NCBI GenBank assembly: GCA_023376005.1
Contig: CM042145.1
Coordinates: 16,457,022-16,521,021, forward strand
Direction: 5' to 3'
Source of the DNA: Doryteuthis pealeii
Lineage: Eukaryota; Mollusca; Cephalopoda; Myopsida; Loliginidae
DNA: 64,000 nucleotides
The notes below the pieces were generated by a model. The model had not been told where the DNA came from, did no database searches, and saw only the letters and a program-made list of their open reading frames with translations. Every line of letters starts with the position of its first letter. Within the stretch, counting starts at the first letter, position 1. Shown here piece by piece: positions 10,999 through 23,086 of this stretch. Both the position numbers and the translations under genes were made by a program.

Positions 10999-11242
10999 AT
11001 AAGTCGTCAGGTTGGCCTTAAGTTGGTATCAGCCAGACAGCGAAGGGAGTTTATCCCCTATTCACTAGTGCTAGACCAAGGAGATTATTTTAGCATCTGA
11101 GGTGGAGCATCACACCTACCATCAGTTCCTCACTTTACCGCACAGGTCCCTGTGCAATTCATACGCTGAGTTGGCGAGGGCCGGTATCGAACCAAGAACC
11201 CTATGGTTCCCAGACTGACACTCTACCGCTGCAACCAATTAA
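10999..11242 (-). mobile_element. SINE-A, near full length
   Basis: Antisense: starts with the complement of the 3' end (TCGTCAGGTTGGCC), passes the CTCCTTGGTCTAGC block, and ends in a tRNA-like head whose B box reads GGTATCGAACC as the complement. Confidence 0.85.
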
Positions 11243-11515
11243 AACGTTTTAAAAAATATTGGTCGGTAAACTAGGTGTGCAAAAAATGTACTCGTATGTA
11301 TTTGTCTACAGAACAAATAGAGTCTAAAACATATTTTTGCAGCGAGTGATATCAGTGGCTTGTCTTAAACTCATATACAGTCATGTTGATGTTCAGATAA
11401 GATTAGATCAGGTCACTGAATATTGAATGTCACTAGGACATATTTAATAACCTATATATCATTATAGAGATATTTTCTTCATTTTTGTTTTTTATCAAGT
11501 GGATACAGGTTGGGT

Positions 11516-11954
11516 GGTTAAATCGAACTTAACGGGCCTAAATTCCACCATCGTATGTCCCCACCACTGAAAGAAAAAAAAATACCAAAAAATCAGGGAA
11601 TTAACCGAATTTAATGAAATTTTCAGTGTTGATATATTAATAAATAATAGATATAATGCACCAGTTATTTTATTTTAAAAACTTTTACATTTTTTCAGGT
11701 GAGTTAACTTTGAACCGCGTATCTTTGAGGCGTAACACAGATTCTCAAAGATATGCGGTTCAAAGTTAACTGACCTGAAAAAATGTAAAAATTTTTAAAT
11801 AAAATAACTGGTGTTTTATATCTTTTATTCATTAATATATCAATACTGAAAATTTCATTAAATTCGGTTAATTCCGTGATTTTTTATATTTTATTTTCTT
11901 CCGGCGGGGTGACATATGATAGTAGAATTTAGGTCCTTTAGGTTCAATTTAACT
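11516..11954. mobile_element. Foldback DNA transposon FB1, copy 1 (439 bp)
   Basis: Perfect 8-bp target duplication GGTTGGGT (11508-11515 and 11955-11962). The whole element is a long imperfect palindrome: ends GGTTAAATCGAACTTAACGG and complement, centre with mirrored GAACCGCGTATCTTTGAG arms. No coding sequence. An 8-bp TSD fits hAT, P, Merlin or Mutator-like superfamilies; the GG terminus does not decide among them. Confidence 0.85.
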
Positions 11955-12265
11955 GGTTGGGTTTTATGGCATGTCAACCCTCGGTTATTTTATTTAAGAT
12001 GAAGACATTTTTGTTTTATTCATTCTTGAAGGGCATTCATATTTTTTTAAAGTATTTTTTTTAAACACATTTTTAAAAAACTAATTTTTTAAAACTATTT
12101 AACCCATCAATGGGATCCTAATAGGTATTACCACTCTGGGTCAGAGTAGACCTGGGAGCAATGGTGATAAAGGAGAACTCCACACTCACCAGAGCTCAAG
12201 AATTGGAACCTCACCACTAAATGCAGTTTAATCCTGGATCCTCAACTGGATACAATCAGCTCTTA
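11955..12265 (+). repeat. Repeat R3, copy
   Basis: Starts GGTTGGGTTTTATGGCATG and runs through the GGGTCAGAGTAGACCTGGGA block and the AATTGGAACCTCACCACT block. FB1 inserted at its left edge. Confidence 0.8.
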
Positions 12266-12423
12266 ATTTTGGGGCAGCTGAGCCTTTTCTGCGTGAATGA
12301 TAATTTTCATTCAACTTGCTCAAAAAACAAAACATGTTTCCTGTAAATTATAGGGTACTTTTTGAACATTATCAGCCCTTTGGACAAATTCTGATGATTT
12401 TGTTCATGATAATTTTGATGTGG

Positions 12424-12429
<6 letters not shown>

Positions 12430-12481
<52 letters not shown>
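12430..12481. repeat. (TA)n microsatellite
   Basis: Perfect TA tract of about 26 units directly beside an inverted-repeat arm. Confidence 0.95.
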
Positions 12482-12483
<2 letters not shown>

Positions 12484-12781
12484 CTGGTAATCCTTAACTT
12501 GTTCCTCGTAAATTCCTACCATAAAATAAACTGAACCTTCATTTTATGTCTGTGTTTTTGCAATAAATGTTTTATTTTTCTTGCACCCATTATTTTACAA
12601 TACTGAATATATTTTCTTTATTTAAAAACATTTATTGCAAACATATATATTTCTTTACTTAAAAACATTTATTGCAAACATATTTAAAACATTTATTGCA
12701 AAAACACAGACATAAAATGAGGGTTCAGTTTATTTTATAGTAGGAATTTACGAGGAACAAGTTGAAGATTACCTATAGCTC
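12479..12781. repeat. Inverted repeat with ~95-bp arms
   Basis: Arms at 12,479-12,573 and about 12,684-12,781 are near-identical complements (landmark AACTTGTTCCTCGTAAATTC). The spacer carries internal copies of AAAACATTTATTGCAAACAT. Could be a foldback element or a local inverted duplication. Confidence 0.8.
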
Positions 12782-13090
12782 AGTTAACAGACCTTTGTTA
12801 GTGAGTTTGATTCTTACAAGGTGATCCATGCTTCTGGCCTTGTGTGACAATTAAGCTAAACTTAGTAAATAATAATGGCGATTTAACGGGCACCTCACAC
12901 TGTGTAATAGTTAGCAAGATAGATTAGCGGACCATTGTTAGTTATTGGGCAACCCATACTTCTGGGATTTTGCCATATCTAAGCTTAGTATATTACTATA
13001 AGAATTTAAAGCCTCACTAGGCGCCCCATACTTCTGGCCTTGTGCCACAACTAAGAATGTCTTAGTAAATAACTATAATGATTTAACATA
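12782..13090 (+). mobile_element. SINE-C (tRNA-derived), tandem of ~3 units
   Basis: Three tRNA-like units, each with a variant of CCATACTTCTGGCCTTGTG and AAGCTTAGTAAATAA. The A-box-like TGTGTAATAGTTAGCAAG (middle unit) and B-box-like GAGTTTGATTC (first unit) are preserved. Confidence 0.75.
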
Positions 13091-13151
13091 ATGTTGGCAA
13101 TTTTGATGTTGGCCTGAATGCAAAAAAAACACATAGAAATTTGCATTTATG

Positions 13152-13415
<264 letters not shown>

Positions 13416-13909
13416 GTGTGTGAACAAACAGCCATTTAGATATTGCTTATAGTCTTGGGAATTGTTTCAGTTGCCTGCAATTATTTACTACTGTGAAGGT
13501 AGAGGAAGGGTGTATGTATGTATTCATATTTGATGATAGTATATTTATAAAGTATAAAATGGTAGAGCAATATTTTTGGTAAAAAGCACTTTGAGTTACA
13601 AATCATCTTATCTTTATAATCCCTGGTTGTTAATGATATCAACATCTTATTTGGTGTCTTCAAGAAGCACACAGCTAGCATACAGGTATAGTCACGTCAA
13701 AGCCAAGAGACCAAAACTTAAACTGGAAGTTGGTAACTACAAAGAGTAAAGACTGTAGCCTATCATGATGCAAAATACTGGTGGTGGTTTTTGTATACAA
13801 ATTCTGAAGCAGTTAAATTGACAGATGAGCTAAAAAAAATAATAAAATAGACACCAATGGTTTGCAACTGTATGTGTTATATACCCCTAACATGATTTGG
13901 GTATATAAT

Positions 13910-13913
13910 GGAT

Positions 13914-13944
<31 letters not shown>

Positions 13945-14222
13945 TTAGATATATTAGAGATGAGAGAGAGAGAGAGAGAGTTAGATATATTAGAGATGAG
14001 AGAGAGAGAGAGAGTTAGATATATTAGAGATGATAGAGAGAGAGAGAGAGAGAGAGAGTTAGATATATTAGAGATGAGAGAGAGAGAGAGAGATAGTTAG
14101 ATATATTAGAGATGAGAGAGAGAGAGAGAGATAGTTAGATATATTAGAGATGAGAGAGAGAGAGAGAGATAGTTAGATATATTAGAGATGAGAGAGAGAG
14201 AGAGAGAGTTAGATATATTAGA

Positions 14223-14260
<38 letters not shown>

Positions 14261-14365
14261 TTATATATATTAGAGATGAGAGAGAGAGAGAGATAGTTAG
14301 ATATATTAGAGATGAGAGAGAGAGAGAGAGTTAGATATATTAGAGATGAGAGGGAGAGAGAGAGT
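13910..14365. repeat. GA-rich minisatellite, 11 units
   Basis: Each unit pairs a conserved core TTAGATATATTAGAGATG with a (GA)n spacer of variable length, so unit length ranges from about 33 to 50 bp. One core has TTATATATATTAGAG. Confidence 0.95.
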
Positions 14366-14559
14366 AGATATATACACTACCTTGATAATGGTTCAGAAAA
14401 GAACCGAAAGTACTTGGTCTACCAATAATAACTCTTTCGGACTATTGATTAACACCTTTCAACATGATAACATCAAAAGTGTTGTTAGGAAACTTGAAAG
14501 AAAAAAAGAAAAAAAAATTGAAATCAATAAAGATTCTATTAAGTTTAACCAAATTTTTT

Positions 14560-14564
<5 letters not shown>

Positions 14565-14616
<52 letters not shown>

Positions 14617-14617
14617 C

Positions 14618-14660
<43 letters not shown>
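14565..14660. repeat. Compound (TA)n(TG)n(TA)n microsatellite
   Basis: Long overlapping open frames on both strands here are microsatellite translation. Confidence 0.95.
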
Positions 14661-14665
<5 letters not shown>

Positions 14666-15004
14666 TTTGCAGGATAATTGTCTACATTTCTTGACAACTA
14701 ACTGTACCTTTTGATAAAAAAGATTTATAAAGTTTTCAAATAAATTTTTTTCACTCCAAATAAAACAGTAAGTGAAATGTGTCAACTTCTTTGATTGTTA
14801 TTGCTACCTGAAGAAATTTGATGTAAGGGAATTCTCAAGATTCCATAGAAAGGGTAAAGAACTGGAAGTGTCAAGGCTTCTTATTTGGTTTTGGTATTCA
14901 ACAGGAAAAGATAGAAAAGAAACTATATTGCTATTTAATTATAATCATTAATTTTGAGAATTAAGACGCCTGCATGTGACGGTTTAGCATTTTATTATTA
15001 TCAT

Positions 15005-15042
<38 letters not shown>
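15005..15042. repeat. Poly(T) tract
   Basis: About 35 uninterrupted T. Shorter poly(T)/poly(G) runs follow at 15,180-15,210. No retroposed body recognised on either side. Confidence 0.9.
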
Positions 15043-15046
<4 letters not shown>

Positions 15047-15249
15047 ATAAAGGTTGACCTTCAATCTCATTTTGGAGTGGAAAATTAAATGTTGTCAAGG
15101 CAGAATTTAAAAAAAAAAAAGATTAAATCTTGTAGTTTGAATTCTCAACTACAACATTCAACATTTTCATTTCTTTAATTTTTTTTTTTTTTTTTGGGGG
15201 GGGGGGGGGTTATTTTTCTTTTTGACTTTTCCACCACAAAGAAAGAGAC

Positions 15250-15545
15250 AGTTGGTTGGTTGGTTAGATTTTTTGCCATGTCAACCCTTGTTGGGTTATT
15301 TTATGCCAAAGATGTTTTGTTTATTCATTTTTTATGTGTATTCAATTTAAAAAAAAAAAAAAATCAATTTAATTTATTTTTAAACACATTTTCTTCTATC
15401 TAACACATAGATGGGACCCTAACAGGTACTACCACTCCGGGTCAGAGTGGACCTGAAAGTCATGGCAATGAAGGGGTACTCCACACTACCCAGAGTTTCA
15501 CCATCAGATGTAGTTTAACGTCATACCCAGGACATGAAAGAGACA
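15250..15545 (+). repeat. Repeat R3, copy
   Basis: Complete from GGTTGGTTGGTTAGATTTTT to GTCATACCCAGGACATGAA, with the GGGTCAGAGTGGACCTGAAA block. Confidence 0.85.
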
Positions 15546-16089
15546 GAAAAAAACAAAGAATTCATGTCCTTAAAAAAAAGAAATATGTGGTTGAAAACCA
15601 AACATTTTAATAATTAGAATATTATGACAGAAAACAAAAAATGTGAACTGAAAGTTTAATTTATTGAATTTGATTGAAAAATGATTGCGCATGAAGATTA
15701 AACTCATTGCATTTGATCCTTTGTAAAAAATTTTAAAATTATTGAATTCATGAATTCTAATGATCGATCACTAGACGACATGTGAATTTGTTGGGTTCCT
15801 ATTGTAATATCTATCCATGATGATATTTCGCTTCTATTTAGAAAGTAGTGAAAGATTTTAAAAAGCAATTCATAATTATCTCATAAATTTAGATGATTGA
15901 AAAGAAAAAGTTGCAGACCCCACAAAATTATGATTTAGTGACAAATTGGACTGGAAAATGCTTTATCCTTTAAGAACCTTTTAAGTATATTGTTCTTATA
16001 AGAATATTACGATGATGAGCTGTTTTTGCTGGGTTAACACACAAACACACATTATATATATATACATATATATATACATATACATATAC

Positions 16090-16124
<35 letters not shown>

Positions 16125-16187
16125 TATTTATACAAACACACACACACACCCATACAAACACACACACACAATCATATATATATATGT

Positions 16188-16400
16188 GGAACCGTGTGGT
16201 GTAATGGTTAGAGTTGTCAACCCGAGTTCAAATCCTGGATGGGACTGTTTACATTTCACATAGCACTAATACTCATGGGAAAGGTATAAATCCAACTATG
16301 GGTAAATAGTAGGACAGACTGGGCTCTTTAACCTTTGTTAGGCAACCAGTCTAGGAAAAGGAAACCTGTCAATATATTAAGCAGAGTTTAACAGGTTTGA
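16188..16400 (+). mobile_element. SINE-B, copy
   Basis: The head GTGTGGTGTAATGGTTAGAG and B box GAGTTCAAATCC are clear. It follows a (TA)n/(CA)n tract and abuts the LINE fragment on its right. Confidence 0.85.
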
Positions 16401-16612
16401 ATTCAGTTTTAAGCGATGTTCTCCTGTGGAAGCCAACACATGGACATGCTAGTGTGGGACGCCCAGCAAGGACCTACATTGACCAGCTATGTAAAGATGC
16501 TGGCTGCAGCGAGGAAGAACTTCCAGGTGCAATGAATGATAGGGAAGGTTGGCGAGAGATTGTCATGGATATCTATGCTGCCTGCACGACATGATGATGA
16601 TGATGATGATGA

Positions 16613-16616
<4 letters not shown>
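16397..16616 (+). pseudogene. RTE-like LINE, C-terminal end of ORF with (ATG)n tail
   Basis: A 65-codon open frame contains SVGRPARTYIDQLCKDAG and NDREGWREIVMDIYAA, the conserved C-terminal tail after the reverse transcriptase of many RTE/jockey-type non-LTR retrotransposons. The stop is followed almost at once by an ATGATG repeat, a typical short-3'UTR LINE tail. The endonuclease and RT domains are absent (5' truncation). A second, more decayed copy is at 56.67 kb. Confidence 0.8.
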
Positions 16617-16662
<46 letters not shown>

Positions 16663-17333
16663 AACACAAACATATTCTTAGAAAAAATTAAATCATGCTT
16701 CATTTCCAAATACTTAGATGTAAACAACTAATAACATAAAATGTATCAGCTCTAATAATAATAATGCAAAAATTAAAACCAACCACCACTACAAAAAAAA
16801 AAAAAAAAAAAGAAGAAAAATCCTTCAGTGTTGGTGTTGAACTATAGGGCATCTCTGTCTCCAAAAATATCTGAGGGGTTCAGGTAATCAGGCAGATGGT
16901 TTTCTGTATCTTCCATTTTTGAAAAGGAGATTACTACTCATATATGTCAGAACTTGGCTCACATCAACATCTGTTTACAGGTCTCACCTCTATCTCAATT
17001 CTCTATCTCCCCCCCCCTCAATCTTTCTCTCCCTCTCTCAATTCCCCCCCCTCTCTCTCTCTCTTTGGCTATTTGCCAGCCTGTTGATAGTTATGATGAA
17101 TGAACCCTAGAAGAATTTCTCTTATCTCTCCTTCTCTTTCTCATGAGAAGTTATATCTGAACCAGAGAACATCTAGTTTGTTTCAAAAAACAATTTTACA
17201 ACATATTCATTTTAGTGTTGCTTTTTTCTTCTTTTTCTTTTCTTTTTAAATATGAAATTAGATTGTGTTTCTTCAATCTAAGTGTTTCTCAACCGGTGTT
17301 CCCTGGAACTCTAGCGTTCCACAAAAGAAACCT

Positions 17334-17450
17334 GCTTAAATGCTCACCCATCCAAACACTGAAGAGGCTCATCACTGCTTATGTTTGGTGATCTTGCAGG
17401 AACTGGGGCTTTAAATATGACTTGACCATCTATAACCCAATCCAGTCAGG
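17334..17450 (-). repeat. 5S rRNA-derived repeat, copy 1
   Basis: Plus-strand CACCCATCCAAACACTGA, AGGCTCATCACTGCTTA and GGTGATCTTGCAGGAACTGG align in order with the complement of the 3' two thirds of eukaryotic 5S rRNA (CCCATCCAAGTACTAACCAG, GCTTAGCTTCCGAGATC). Divergent, so not a functional gene. A second copy at 59.03 kb suggests a 5S-derived SINE or dispersed 5S pseudogenes. Confidence 0.65.
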
Positions 17451-17639
17451 TTTCAAGTTTTTTTTTATTTCCTATATCATCTATAGTATTAAAATTTCAA
17501 ATAATCCTCACCCAAATAACCAAACAGGTCATTGCTTAACTGTGAGTTCCAATACCAAAGTCAGAATAAAATTTAATGTAATTTTATTATAGTCTTAAAA
17601 TGTAACATATTTTTTAAAATTGAAATAGATCACTAAGTA

Positions 17640-17815
17640 GGACTGAGTCTATTCTAGTAGTGACCATGTTTCAATTCAGAGTTCTCCTTCTCCTAGACTG
17701 ATTGTCTAACCAAGGTTAAAAGAGCCCAGTCTGCCCTACTATTTATCCATAGCTGGAGGAAGAATAGTTGGATTCATATCTTTCCTAAGGGTATTAGCGC
17801 TATGGGAACAACTAA
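17640..17815 (-). mobile_element. SINE-B, 3' half
   Basis: Antisense copy with GAGTTCTCCTTCTCCTAGAC and CCTAAGGGTATTAGCGC. Its head is missing; a second SINE-B head fragment lies 75 bp to the right. Confidence 0.75.
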
Positions 17816-17884
17816 CCCTTTAATAAAGCCGATCTATTGTATTCAACTTGAATATCACAAACTAGTATGAGACTTTCGTTAAAC

Positions 17885-18010
17885 ATTGGCCAATAGATTC
17901 ATACCTTTCCCAAGGGTATTAGTGCTATGTGAACTGTGGCTTCGTCCAGGATTTGAACTCAGTTTGACGAGTCCATTTCCTATGACTAACCAGTACACCA
18001 CTGCGCTTCC
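17885..18010 (-). mobile_element. SINE-B, head fragment
   Basis: Antisense fragment with CCCAAGGGTATTAGTGC, the B-box complement (GGATTTGAACTCA) and ACCAGTACACCACTGCGC. Confidence 0.75.
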
Positions 18011-18336
18011 TATTTATGTGTAGATTGATAATAATTGAATTCCAAAGATTAGAAATCTCAAGAAAGGAAATGAGAAAAGACAATCTTCAAAGATTAGAAA
18101 AATGGGATGTAATATTTGTCAAAAGCAAATTATACAAAATTATTTCAGAATGTTCAGAATTTAAAAAAAAAAAAAATTATTAATATGAAGTAAATATTTA
18201 ATAAAACTATTAAATTTCCTTATGTATGATATTCTGGTGAATTGGAATTGTTTAGTTCACTTTCTTAAATTGCCATCTGATTGTGCAATATTTCATCAAT
18301 ATATTTTATGCCTTATGTTCAGTAAATAACAAGTTT

Positions 18337-18775
18337 GGTTAAATCGAACTTAACGGACTTAAATTCCACCATCGTATGTCACCCCGCCGAAAAAAAAAAA
18401 AATTACCAAAAATCAGGGAATTAACCAAATTTAGTGAAATTTTCAGTGTTGATATATTAATGAATAAAAGATATAATGCACCAGTTATTTTATTTAAAAA
18501 ACGTTTACATTTTTTCAGGTGAGTTAACTTTGAACCATGTATCTTTGAGAATCTGTGTTACACCTCAAAGATACGTGGTTCAAATTTAACTGACCTGAAA
18601 AAATGTCAAAGTTTTTAAATAAAATAACTGGTGAATTATATTTTTTATTCATTAATATATCAACATTGAAAATTTCATTAAATTCAGTTAATTCCCTGAT
18701 TTTTGGTATTTTTCTTTTCTTTTGGCAGGGTGACATACACTGGTGGAATTTAGGTCCGTTAAGTTCGATTTAACA
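18337..18775. mobile_element. Foldback DNA transposon FB1, copy 2 (439 bp)
   Basis: Same length and end sequence as the 11.5-kb copy. Flanked by ACAAGTTT (18329-18336) and ACAAGTTC (18776-18783), an 8-bp target duplication with one mismatch. The palindromic centre lies near 18,545-18,570. Confidence 0.85.
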
Positions 18776-18783
18776 ACAAGTTC

Positions 18784-18992
18784 TATCTATTATTTATCAG
18801 ATATTCATAGACTGTGTTTGAGTTTGTGCATCTAGAGTTCTTTTTTTTTTCTAAGTATTTTAGGTTTCATTATTATCTTCTTTTATAAAAGATGACACGA
18901 CAAAACTGTTTTTATATGACATTTGGTGGGCTTTTTTGAAATATTTAAAAATGACAGAATAGGCTGACACTGAACAAGGTTCACCAGTGTGT

Positions 18993-19030
<38 letters not shown>

Positions 19031-20460
19031 TATTTTACCTTTTTATAGTTTGTACTGTCAGAGTTATATCAAGTCTTCCTTAAGAAAAATAATCATTTTT
19101 TTCTGAAGTCTTCAAGCAGAAATACTTTTGATATTAAAAAAAACAAACAAACAAAAAAAAAAAAACATGTACCAAATCAGAAGAGCATTTTCTTATATCA
19201 TTTCTTTTGTTTTTTCTTTTTATTATTATTATATTAACAACATTTTTTCCAGAATCAGGAATGATAAAATCTGACTATATCTTCAGTTTTCTTTATTCAA
19301 CAGAGAGCAAGACAGAGATACTTGCTCAATGATATACATTTTTTTAAGTAGTTAGATATTTAGAAGACTTTTTTGTCAAAATTACAAACAATTGAACCGG
19401 TTTATTAAAATAGTCCTATAGTGAGTGAGAATCAAGGAGACTGGTTAGGTCTTGAAATATGAAAACTAGAAATGGTTAACATTACTTAACCGGTCCAGGG
19501 ACAAACGAAGCCACTGGATTCCCTCACCCCGACCGGGTCAGGTAATTTATCTGATAAACTGTATTTGTTTTGTTTACTTGTTTACATTGCCATTTGCTTG
19601 TATTATCCTTGTAGAATAATCATACTAAGTTACAATTACCATCGAATTGGAAAGACAAGGCAACAAGTAGCCGTAACTGAATACAGATCTAATATTGTTG
19701 TAATACTACTGCAGAATGCCAGGTTATTTATGAAGCCTCATAACATCATAGAAACCAAGCAGCCAATGAGGACTCAAGTTATGGAATCACCCAAATACAT
19801 GAATGGACTGTTCTTGATTTCCATAAATACCAGCTGTCTTGAGCACTAGTTCAGTTGTACTTAGTCAGTTGCTGATGTTCAAACCAACAGTATACTGACT
19901 GACTGACTTCAATAATACTATTATCATTTTCTTGTAAAATAACAAGTTCTGTTATACTATTTATTTATCAGTCAGAGATGACTGTGAAAAAAGAAATCTG
20001 TGTGTAGGTCAATCATGATTACAAAAACAGCTTTTTTTCATTGTTGTCATCTCAAAAAAAGATTTATTTTTGCACTTATTTAATGAGATAACCAGTTGAA
20101 ATAAATTGAACAAGTTTCAACTTTTATCCATTGAAATCTGTTTGTGTCTTTTAAAAGTCAGAAGTGGAAAATTTCTGAAGATAGTTTTAAAAAAGAAACA
20201 AGAGAATATCTGTGTAAATGCTATGATTACTTGTACTCTTTTATTTATTTTATTTTTTTAAATTTAAATTTGTGAAATTTTAATTTTAGTTTGTTTGTGT
20301 TCTAGAGTAGCTAACACCCCTTCAGTACACTACCAGATGGACAGGCCCATAGCCATAAAATAGCCTAGATTAACAAGTAGATTAACTAGCTGAATAATAT
20401 TCAGACTAACTTTGCTGCGTTGGCTATACCGAACTGACCCTCCTCTTTTAGTGTAAAGTT
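18784..20460. other. Mostly unrecognised AT-rich DNA
   Basis: A short (TA)n tract at 18,997-19,022 and A/T runs. A 94-codon frame at 19,565-19,849 has no recognised domain and opens at TTG, so I do not call it. A short GC-rich patch at 19,490-19,545 is unexplained. Confidence 0.4.
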
Positions 20461-20587
20461 GTCTTGTTAATTGTTTGTACTTATTTGTTTTGTGTTTGTA
20501 TGTATCCGTTTAGCACCGGATGCTGGTGCTTAATAAATGTGTTAAGCACAACATTCATCTGTGTATCTTTCCACCTTGCGATACAAC

Positions 20588-20905
20588 AGTTTGTTTGTTT
20601 GTTCTATGGCATATCAACCATAGTGGGTTATTTAATGCTGGTAAAGTTTTGAAAGATTTGTGGGGATAGTTTGGAAAAAAATTTTTAAGCTCAATTTTTT
20701 TTTTTTTGTAAACAAATTTTTTATTTAACCCATAAATGGGATCCTAACAGGTAGTACCGCTCAAAGTCAGAGTGGACCTGGGAGCAATGGTGATGAAGGG
20801 GTGCTTTACATTCCCCCGACCTCCAGAACTGGAACCTCACCATCAGTTAAATGTCATACCCAGGATATGAAGACCCTCAGCCACCGCCTTAAAGCACCCA
20901 TATGA
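20588..20905 (+). repeat. Repeat R3, copy
   Basis: Runs from GTTTGTTTGTTCTATGGCAT to AAGACCCTCAGCCACCGCCT, with the TGGATCCTAACAGG-type block near 20,740. Confidence 0.8.
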
Positions 20906-20929
20906 TATAGTAAAACTATATCAAAAATA

Positions 20930-21215
20930 TAGTGCGTGGTGTAATGGTTAAAGTCATGGGAAATGGAATCGTTGCCCCAAGTTCGAATCCTTGGTGTGCT
21001 AATTGCATTTCACTTAGCGCTAATATTCTTGGGAAAGGTATGAATCCTACTCTCCCTCTATGAATAAATAGTAGGGCAGACTGGGCTCTTTAACCTTGGT
21101 TAGGCAACCGGTCTAGGAGAAGGAAAATTCTGAATTCAAACCTATTGAACTCCGCTTAAGAAATTGGCCTTGTGTCACATCCTGCTCGTGCGGAGGGGTT
21201 GGTAAATATATAAGA
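20930..21215 (+). mobile_element. SINE-B, near full length with tail
   Basis: From GTGCGTGGTGTAATGGTTAA through the body to CATCCTGCTCGTGCGGAGG, ending in GGTTGGTAAATATATAAG. Confidence 0.9.
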
Positions 21216-21417
21216 GTAACTCCAACGCAACCTTTTTTTTTTTAGACCTTATTTTTCTGATGCAAGTATCATTGGGGAATGAGAAAAGTTTTGGTAAACA
21301 GGCCAAAGCCTGGCCCATTTACCAAAACAAAAAAATAACCACCATATCTTTTTCTTTTTTGTCAACCATCAAGCATGTCAGTGTATCTTCTCATCACTTT
21401 TACAAGGATAATCCCAA

Positions 21418-21630
21418 AGGTAAGTAAAGTCGTCAGGGCGGCCTAATGTCGGTATCGGCCAGACTGTGAGGGAGTCTATCCCCTTTTCACTGGCGCTAGA
21501 CCAAGGAGATTATTTTAGCATGAGGTGGAGCGCCACACCTACCATCAGCTCCTCACTTTACCGCACAGATCCCTGTGCTACTCATTCGCTGAGTTGGCGA
21601 GGGCCGGTATCGAACCAAGAACCTTAAGTT
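21418..21630 (-). mobile_element. SINE-A, copy
   Basis: Antisense copy from GTAAAGTCGTCAGGGCGGCC to the complement of the B-box region (GGTATCGAACCAAGAACC). Confidence 0.85.
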
Positions 21631-21714
21631 CTACAAAATATTTAGAAATCACAGAAACGTCTATTATTTATTTTGCAATGATGATTACATCCTTTTAAAA
21701 TTTTGAACATGTAT

Positions 21715-22145
21715 CTATTTTTCTACATAATTGCCATTTCAGTCAATTAATGTTTGTAGGCCCTCGGCAGTTTTTGTAGGCCTGTGTCGTACTAGCTTGC
21801 TGCCATGTCGTGAGGACGCATTGAACCGTGTCATCATTGCAAACACCTTACACCACTTGCGGACATTTTTTGACATCCATGCATGACTCACCATACACTT
21901 TCATTAGTTGGCGACAAATTTCAATTGGTTTAATGCCTTTTGCATTTTAAAACTGAATAACTGCACGAACTTAACAATTGTCGAGCTCCATCAGAAACGA
22001 TTGCCAAACCAAGACTGAGTGTAGCAACGAGGTATGCACAGGTTCAAACACATGCACAACAGTGTTGCCAATAGCAACACAAACAATTTCCCTGCATCTC
22101 TAGCTTGGGAGACCTTGGTTTTGGGATTACCCTCGTATGATATTA
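21715..22145 (-). pseudogene. Mariner-like element, internally deleted remnant
   Basis: Antisense. The right end TTGGGATTACCCTCGTATG complements the mariner-type terminus ATGAGGATAATCCCAAAA seen at 48.7 kb. The left part (21,715-21,870) resembles the 3' end of a mariner transposase gene; both halves are joined with most of the catalytic region missing. No open transposase frame survives. Confidence 0.6.
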
Positions 22146-22394
22146 AATAGACATTTGTTTGTAAAGCTACATGTGTGGTTGAGAATAGAGGAAAGTGTGG
22201 ATATAACAACACAGTTAAATTCAGTTGATATTTCGTCTCATTATTGGATGAAGCTTTTTCGAAACTTTATTGACATAAGTACTTGTACATTCTGTTTTTA
22301 TAGTGAAAAGGTGAGGGGTGAGGGGGTGAGAGAAAGTCGGATGCGGTAGGTGTGTAGGGCATGGTACTTTTATTTTTATGTCTAAAAAAAATAT

Positions 22395-22830
22395 AGACAT
22401 CTCTTGTAGTATTGACATCTATGCATAACTTGCCATACACTTCTGTTAATTGGTGATGAATTTCAATTGGTTTAATGCCTTTTGCATTCAAAAACCAAAT
22501 AACTGTACAAACTTCACGCATGGTGTCAATCGGGAGCACCATCAGAAACGACTGCCAAGCTAAGACTGAGTGTGACAGTGAGGCGCACAACAAACTCAAC
22601 AGTGTTGGCACACGCACAGCAAACACAACGGTGTTGCCAATAGCCACATGAACAGTTTCCCTGCATCCCCAGCACTTGGAGACCTTACTTTTGGATTATC
22701 CTCATATAAGGGGTAGATACAGACACATGAACAGCAAACACAACAGTGTTGCCAATAGCCACATGAACAGTTTCCCTGCATCCCAGTACTTTGGAGACCT
22801 TACTTTTGGGATTACCCTCATATAATTAGC
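22395..22830 (-). pseudogene. Mariner-like element, 5' end with HTH coding remnant
   Basis: The minus-strand frame near 22,400-22,560 reads KGIKPIEIHHQLTEVYG, typical of the N-terminal helix-turn-helix of mariner/SETMAR-type transposases. The terminal region with TTTGGGATTACCCTCATATA is duplicated: a ~115-bp segment occurs at 22,600-22,700 and again at 22,718-22,825. The DDD/DDE catalytic domain is absent. Confidence 0.7.
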
Positions 22831-23086
22831 AATTTTATCATTATTTTCTTTCTTTTTTTATTTTATCAATACCATTGCAATTATCACATCAATGTCGCCT
22901 TTGAAGTTGAGTTTGATGTTTTTTTTTTTGGTTTTTTTTTTTAAAAACCAATTCCATCAAATAACCTTTCCAATTCCTCAGAGGATTTTTTATCCAATTT
23001 CCTCGCTCTCAAAGCCAACAAAGGAAGATAGATATTCACATGAGCATGAAAGGATCAGGGAGAGAAGAAGCTTGCAATTGGAATAG

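Noticed and set aside
14346..14785. 104- and 108-codon overlapping frames on opposite strands
   Set aside because: They run through (TA)n/(TG)n and encode only YIYI/THTH-type repeats. The same applies to frames at 4.7, 12.3, 13.1, 16.0, 38.2, 41.7, 42.3, 49.9, 51.1 and 57.2 kb.
19565..19849. 94-codon frame as a host gene
   Set aside because: Starts at TTG, no recognisable domain, no splice or promoter context.
20170..20205. CUGAAGA...GAAAC at 20.18 kb as another hammerhead
   Set aside because: No stem II can form between the two core parts.
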